A program made the position numbers and the translations under genes. A stretch of 64,000 nt of DNA, taken from assembly GCA_038501625.1 (NCBI GenBank), contig JAZAYU010000218.1, positions 310,001 through 374,000 on the forward strand, read 5' to 3'. Positions 58,901-64,000 of the stretch are shown piece after piece. How positions within the stretch are numbered: the stretch's first letter is position 1; each line of letters starts with the position of its first letter. The DNA is from Corbicula japonica (taxonomy: Eukaryota > Mollusca > Bivalvia > Venerida > Cyrenidae). The notes below the pieces were generated by a model that saw nothing but the letters and a program-made list of their open reading frames with translations, made no database searches and was not told where the DNA came from.

Positions 58901-61900
58901 AGAGGCCTTTTCCACATTCTGAGTAACGAAATAATGCACGTTTTTCTCCGTTAAAAATTTTTACCTTTAAAGCAAAGTGACTCTACAGAGTTATGGAAAC
59001 TTCAATAGGGGAGACTATACTACTCTTAAATCTGCCTACTAGAATTTTGTTCGTTAAGAACATTATCTGTATAACATATATTGTTGAACTACGTACACTC
59101 TAAATGTTTGTAGATATATGTCCATAAAACTGTCATTTTGACACTTTCTAAGAGTGCGCAAAACGAGATTAGCTGAAGGTCGAGGTAAAAATAAAACAGA
59201 TCAGGTCATAAGATTAGGGTTATGATTGATTTCTGCATAATATAAAATTGTATAATCGCTTAATAAATTCTTCCATATCTGCATTTCGTATTCATGTTAA
59301 TTTTCAGTTGAAAATTTACGAAACATCTTTAAGTTTAATTTGCGTTTACAAGTAAAGTTACATGTATTCAAATGACGTCGCGGTAATACACAATAATTAG
59401 GCTTTTGTTTTAATCAATGTTCTTCCCAAGATAATTTCATTTTCTACGGGAAGATACGTGATCGTATTCGGCTAATTGGATCGTGGGAAATTTATACTTC
59501 GAATAATCGTGTCGGCCTTTGATACGAAGTCTAAACTATTTTTTGTTTTTCTTAATTTTATTTAATCTTTGCCATGGAATGTTTCTAAGTTAACCTGCAT
59601 TTAATAAAACTCCTCGTTATATTTTCGCGACTCAAACATTAAAGGTAAATTCTATCTTTAAAACGTTTTTAATAGTTATGTATTAAGTGCATTTGTGGCA
59701 AAAAAAATCACTTAGTATATACACTTACAATTTATGTACATACCTGAGTAAGACATTCCTTTATTTGACGCCTACCAATAAAATACTTAAGGTATTTTAT
59801 GAGGTTTTCGTGTTTCTGTCGATAGAAGTATTGTGTAATCAACAATCTTTGCTCCTGATTGGATAACTCTGTTTTCGAGAGTCCGATTACCGACTCTAAA
59901 GTTGCACACCATAACAGAACAAACTTTGCCTCTTCGAAGACCTGTAACATAGACCGGTATAGAACCGACATTGAAACCAGTATAAAAACCTGTAACACAC
60001 TTTAAGTTAAATAATTCTGAAGATTATTATTTGTTGACAACAAAATCAAAATTTATTTAGCGAATCAAAGGTTATAAATTATATTGTTTAGAACCTATAT
60101 TATTTGTATAAACGAACTAGCATTGAACACACGAGACAATAAATAGAAGACCTTATTAATTTATATTAAAATTAATTTATTTATTAAATAAAATACATGT
60201 ACATGTAGTTGTTAGTCTTTATGAAGTTAAAACAATCGTTTAATTTGTTACACACCTTACAAAAATGTTTCAATGTTATTATTTGTTCTTCTCATACACA
60301 ATTTTGCTACTTGATATGCATACTATTACTAAAATGCAAAAGAACAAAATAATTATATGATATGTTTACGTTTAAAAGTCAGACTTTTACTTTTATTTCA
60401 TCAATTATCTCTTGAAGCCTAAAATATGTTCTAACAATCATATATTAATGTATTTGTCTTTGTATGTTTCATGTAAAAGTAATGCGAATAACCGATGAAA
60501 AGGGATCTTTGAAAGCCACCGAACATTACACATATCAAAATGGTGCGAGCTCGGTTTGGTTGAGCCTGTTCATGAGCAGAAATGCAAATGCATAACTGTT
60601 TTAATGAGTGGTTTGTTTTCTTTTGTTAAGTGCAACTTCAATGTTGTGTTTGTTGCATATTACTGTTCACGCATCATACCCCAGGGTTGTGCGCATCTAA
60701 ATATTTTCACAAATAAAAATATCGTGCTTAAAGGAAAAAAATGTTAACAGTACTGGTTGAATGCACGGCCTCCAAATGGCGCAAACAGTGTTACTGTGAT
60801 TATTAAACAGATGAAAATGGAACTACCCAACATGACAAATACCAGGCTCGTTCTGGTTGAACCTGGTGCTAAGTTTATTAAGCTGAGATTGGAAACCAGT
60901 CTCAAATCTCAAGCATCTGATTGGCTGAAATGGCGACTGGTCGCCATTTCAGCCAATCAGATGCTTGAGATTTGAGACCGGTTTCCATGCTCAGTTTTAT
61001 AACCTTGGACACTGTTCATGAGCAGTAATAGAAATGCACATTACTGTCTTTTAAATGAATGCGCTGTTTTCTTTTGTAAGTGAAACTGCAGTGTTGAGTT
61101 TGAACAAAAATACTGTGGAAAAATACCTCGTTCGGAAGACAAAATACCTAAATCCAAATTAAAAACATACGAAATCACTGCTCGTCCACAGTTTTATGTT
61201 AATATTGATCGGTAAGTTCAAGACAACGTACATAGACTTCTTATCTAAGGGGCTTTGATTTGATCCATTTCCTCTGTCAACAAAAGTGATTAGATGGAAA
61301 ACATTATGTAAGCAATTTATGGAGCTACTCAGCTCATCATCCGCATAAAATTATGATATTTTTAACTAGTTAACTAAAAATCCATACTAATTTACCTTAT
61401 TTTGCCTGTTTTCCAAAGTCTCTGTCATTTTTATTTTCTCCCAAACGTCTAGAACTGTAGCTGAGCACGTATCGTCGTTGTAACCAATAAACACATCTCC
61501 AAGTTGAGTGTTATTCTTGTCATTTCTTAAAGAGACTACTTTGTCATTTTAAATATGATATTACAGTTGTATATAAAAAGCAATTTCCTTGGTAATATAT
61601 GTTACTGTAAAATGTGTGTTAGTATCAACAATCGAATATTATTGCAAAGCTTTTATATTTTTCAATAAAATTGTTTTTGACTATTTATTAATACAGCAGA
61701 ACGGTAAAATTCAATACATTCCTGAACTAACTGACTGCCTATTTTTGTTATTTAGTCATGTAGTCAAGAATGATCGCTAGTGCTTGTCTTACGGCATAAA
61801 ATTAATCATGTTTTCTGTAGTCTCCGCAATAAACATTAAATAGACATAGATCAAGACAGTGTTCTTGCTTTTCTGAATTGTTCGCTTTATTAAGCTGTGG

Positions 61901-63118
61901 AGGAAGCACTCAACTGGCGAAAACTGTGATGTCCTCTTCCAACCCACTAAAGCCTTATGGATAATAAGGGAAGACACGTCCAGGAGATCATTACGAAGAT
62001 ATAGAAGGTAACTCCCATACATAATATAAAGAAGAGAAAATGATCAAAACTGATGGCGGACTTCTAATTCGCTTTTGCATAATGTCATAAATTGTCAATA
62101 TTAATGTTTCATTCGCGTTTTGAAGTTAGGTACCGTCCAAAGTCGCCAATGTATTTTTATCAATAAAATGAAGATTATCAAAAGTGGCAAAATGTAGTTC
62201 AATAATTACATAACACATAACTACATGTACATAAAAATTTACTTATTAATAAACTTTATCGACGATGTCATGTTATAATAAAATTTGCATTGTGTTACTT
62301 TGTCTAGCACGTTAAACACTTTTTGTATACTACCTGAATTTAACTTCTGAGGGGATATGAGCAAACTGTTTCGCCCATGCCTCAAGTCTCATCACTATTT
62401 CTTGTTGTTCAGGTGACAGTAATGAACGGAACGAGAGAATGTGTTTTTCCAGACGACTGATCACGGAAAACGAAAACCTTTTGTACACAGTCTGCTTATC
62501 TGCCACAATTATCATCCTGTATAAATAGCATCAATTTAGCAAATTGGTAATAAAAAATATCTTTCAAATAATTTGACATAAATGATATTTACATCAGACC
62601 TTTTAAAAACTTAAACAACAATAAAAACATTCACGAAAATTGAAATTTTACTCAATGTTTAACTACAGTTGAACTTTTTTAGTCCTTGAACGAATTTGAT
62701 TTTGGATATCATTTTGACTACATATGTCATACATGTATCCTTAAAAAAATGAAAATCTATATTCTGCAAAAAGATACATTCCGAACACAAACTCTCTTAA
62801 ACAATGCGTTCTATAATAAATAGAAATGCAATTTCAAACATTCGTAGTATAACAATGATAATATAACAAAACATTTAAGATAAGATTTAGCCTAAATCTG
62901 CGGATACAAAAAAAACATAACTACCTGAACAATTTGTGCACCGGACATTTTTCTCTGTGTGTTCTTAGTCCGAGATCTACATATCTTATTCCGGCGAAGT
63001 GCACGTAGTTTTGGTCGAGAGCGTCTAGCAGACACTCGTACAAGTTCTCGTGATTCCCTAGAATCAGCGTTTTGCCTCCTTCCATACACATCATGATCTT
63101 GTTGATGATACGACTTGT
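55865..63118 (-). CDS. RNF213: RNF213-like gene, 3'-truncated segment (seven exons, 375 aa)
   Basis: Exons on the minus strand: 63,118-62,925; 62,516-62,334; 61,525-61,396; 59,941-59,744; 58,367-58,231; 56,411-56,207; 55,945-55,865. Phases agree at every junction (0, 2, 2, 0, 0, 2, 0). The joined protein follows, in order, the part of the giant E3 ligase/AAA+ protein RNF213 that lies after the AAA motor: NHENLYECLLDAL, YVDLGLRTHR, ISRLEKHIL, GDVFIGYNDDT, TTYSKLLERA, FDTELQF, VIQCEFEEKNANLIAFARH, KWHTVHIDEL. It then stops at TAG (55,865-55,867). The family continues for well over a thousand residues to and beyond its RING, so this is a truncated copy or a gene that lost its 3' part. The 5' part would lie beyond 64,000. 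No earlier exon was recognised in 63,119-64,000. Confidence 0.75.
56207..56411 (-). CDS. RNF213: RNF213-like exon 6
   Basis: QSTDTEPNLMVIQCEFEEKN, LIAFARHIVMDEVEKVIDDQ, LVFIVKLGRGSNFTGFQ. Acceptor TTTCTTCAG, donor GTAAAA. The frame continuing past GFQ is intron. Confidence 0.8.
57240..57720. repeat. ATCGG-rich region with 31-bp tandem duplication
   Basis: ATCGGT/ACCGAT motifs recur many times. GGTTGTAGACAGGCTGTCGA TCG occurs twice (57,628 and 57,659). Probably a degenerate element within the RNF213-like intron. Confidence 0.5.
58231..58367 (-). CDS. RNF213: RNF213-like exon 5
   Basis: VTTYSKLLERAHRQDISKAT, KILLLNLMSFDTELQFRSKI. Donor CA|GTAAGT. Confidence 0.78.
58461..59030. mobile_element. 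Small TIR element with duplicated integrase fragments
   Basis: Ends TTAAAAGTAGTATAGTCTCC / GGAGACTATACTACTCTTAA are inverted repeats. Inside are two direct copies of an integrase C-terminal fragment and an inverted copy of AAAGCAGAGTGACTCTACAG-type sequence. Inserted in the intron between RNF213-like exons 4 and 5. Confidence 0.65.
58553..58939 (-). pseudogene. Tandemly duplicated integrase fragment
   Basis: KASYAERAIKTIKGRLVRYM followed by HRWIDVLQSITESYKKTYHR and SIKRAP is typical of the C-terminal half of the retroviral-type integrase core in Polinton-like and related elements, including the catalytic-Glu region (AERAIKTIKGRL). The first part is then repeated (58,553-58,680), ending in HRWIEVR. 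The DD part of the DDE core is absent, so there is no activity. Confidence 0.7.
59744..59941 (-). CDS. RNF213: RNF213-like exon 4
   Basis: VFEEAKFVLLWCATLESVIG, LITQYFYRQKHENLIKYLKY, CLTQ. 66 codons, phase 0-0, acceptor ATGTTACAG, donor GTATGT. Confidence 0.8.
60490..60590 (-). repeat. Dispersed repeat (CATGAACAGGCTCA family), minus strand
   Basis: TTGAAAGCCACCGAACATTA and GGTTGAGCCTGTTCATGAGC on the plus strand are the complement of the copy in gene A intron 1. A partial further copy starts at 61,010. Confidence 0.65.
60876..61001. repeat. Near-perfect hairpin, about 62-bp arms
   Basis: CTCAAATCTCAAGCATCTGA TTGGCTGAAATGGCGAC is mirrored as its exact complement around a 2-base centre (60,938-60,939). 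Only a few mismatches occur, in the outer arms. Lies in the RNF213-like intron between exons 3 and 4. Confidence 0.95.
61396..61525 (-). CDS. RNF213: RNF213-like exon 3
   Basis: NDKNNTQLGDVFIGYNDDTC, SATVLDVWEKIKMTETLENR. Donor AAG|GTAAAT; the VFIGY block is the conserved core. Confidence 0.75.
62334..62516 (-). CDS. RNF213: RNF213-like exon 2
   Basis: RMIIVADKQTVYKRFSFSVI, SRLEKHILSFRSLLSPEQQE, PSEVKFR. The I(N/S)RLEKH block is a hallmark. Confidence 0.82.
62925..63118 (-). CDS. RNF213: RNF213-like exon 1 (first seen)
   Basis: IINKIMMCMEGGKTLILGNH, ENLYECLLDALDQNYVHFAG, RYVDLGLRTHREKCPVHKLF. The acceptor is weak (AAATAG or ACAAG five bases on), so the start is uncertain by a few bases. Confidence 0.8.
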
Positions 63119-64000
63119 CTATTTATGATTTAAATTAAAATGACATTACATGTAGATATACGTCACAGTAAGTGCATTTCATTTTGCACTATCTGATAAA
63201 TGCATGCGTTTCCCGTTGCAGATGGCCATAAACGTGTTTGCCGTTTACATTAAAATGTGAACGTATGGTAATGCTTGGTCAAGTCATTTAAATAAATTCT
63301 TGGATTGTATTTACTTCCCTCTTTTACTACTATACGGTGGTTGATTTGTGTGGTGTCATTTAATCCGTTACTTTACAAAAGATAGCATCCGATTAATAGG
63401 CACTTGAAATAAACTTGCTGGTCTTTGTCTCGGGAAGCTCCATGGCGGTTTTATGACTTTGAGCTTGCAAGTTAGAGTCTCTTGGGTTAAGTATTACAAT
63501 CAATCCATGTTTATTTCTTTCAAGGCTATATGTGAATGAGACTGGCAAGTTGCATTGGCTATATTATTTAAAAGCATACATTTTTTTAAGTCGACGGATG
63601 GTCACAAGAGATAGTAGGTAACTGTTTACGTGATAATAGTAGTTTTTTTCTAAACAGTTCAAACTGCAGTTGCAGACTTCTGATGCAAACGGGAATGTAG
63701 AATTTCAGACATTATTAAAAATCATACACATGTATTGAGATTAGTATTTCTGGAAAACTATATACATTTAAAAACGAAAATAGATATAGCGACAAGTGAA
63801 AAGTGTACCTATTTCTGAATCATAACCCTCATAACGTTCATTAAATAAAGTGATGATTATTATTATTATTATTATAACTATAATTATTAAAATTATTATT
63901 AATATCGGATAAAATATTACTAGATGTTTAATTCTATAAAATGTGATTAGTATTGGGACGTTGTTTGACCGACAGCTAATTTTAATTAATTAATTAAAGT
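63119..64000. other. No exon recognised at window end
   Basis: AT-rich; a short ATT run at about 63,857-63,876. Upstream RNF213-like exons are expected beyond the window. Confidence 0.45.

Overview
This window looks like nuclear DNA from an invertebrate, most likely a bivalve mollusc. The evidence is AT-rich sequence, small exons with consensus GT-AG introns, secreted WAP/VWC cysteine-rich genes, a tRNA-derived SINE with an (AAAC)n tail, Penelope-like and LINE retroelements, and an RNF213-like gene. The lineage call is inference; nothing here fixes the species. There is no bacterial or operon organisation, and most long open frames are transposon genes or low-complexity shadows.

Layout. 1-1,016 is a large pentanucleotide satellite grading into a CAA/CAC-rich tract. 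6.7-42.8 kb holds a tandem cluster of four plus-strand paralogs, here called genes A (6,688-9,829, incomplete), B (12,623-16,918), C (26,291-30,828) and D (37,388-42,833). Each starts with a signal peptide plus a six-cysteine VWC C-terminal module ending in a CCPxC-type motif. This is followed by eight-cysteine WAP modules, further VWC C-modules and (A, B, D) a VWC N-terminal module. Every intron I could place is phase 1, so every internal exon is a symmetric 1-1 cassette. B, C and D assemble into complete reading frames of 250, 253 and 258 aa. C carries two fresh exon duplications. A lacks recognisable exons 3, 5 and 6. The products should be secreted disulfide-rich proteins, plausibly protease inhibitors, antimicrobial or matrix proteins; the role is not shown by the sequence.

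The cluster is full of mobile DNA: three MITE or foldback families, two TTAA-flanked non-autonomous elements (one with three tandem tRNA-like units), a 3.1 kb element with about 490-bp inverted repeats around a decayed zinc-finger reading frame, a SINE with a perfect 13-bp target duplication, a decayed LINE, and several Penelope-like 3' ends.

42.8-45.9 kb is a broken Penelope-like element with a second 3' end in tandem. About 48.0-54.7 kb is a largely intact non-LTR retrotransposon. Its ORF1 and endonuclease/reverse-transcriptase ORF2 lie in one reading frame separated by a single TAG. 55.9-63.1 kb (minus strand) holds seven exons of an RNF213-like gene whose frame ends at an in-frame stop long before the RING part expected for that family. 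Small elements and a near-perfect 126-bp hairpin sit in its introns.
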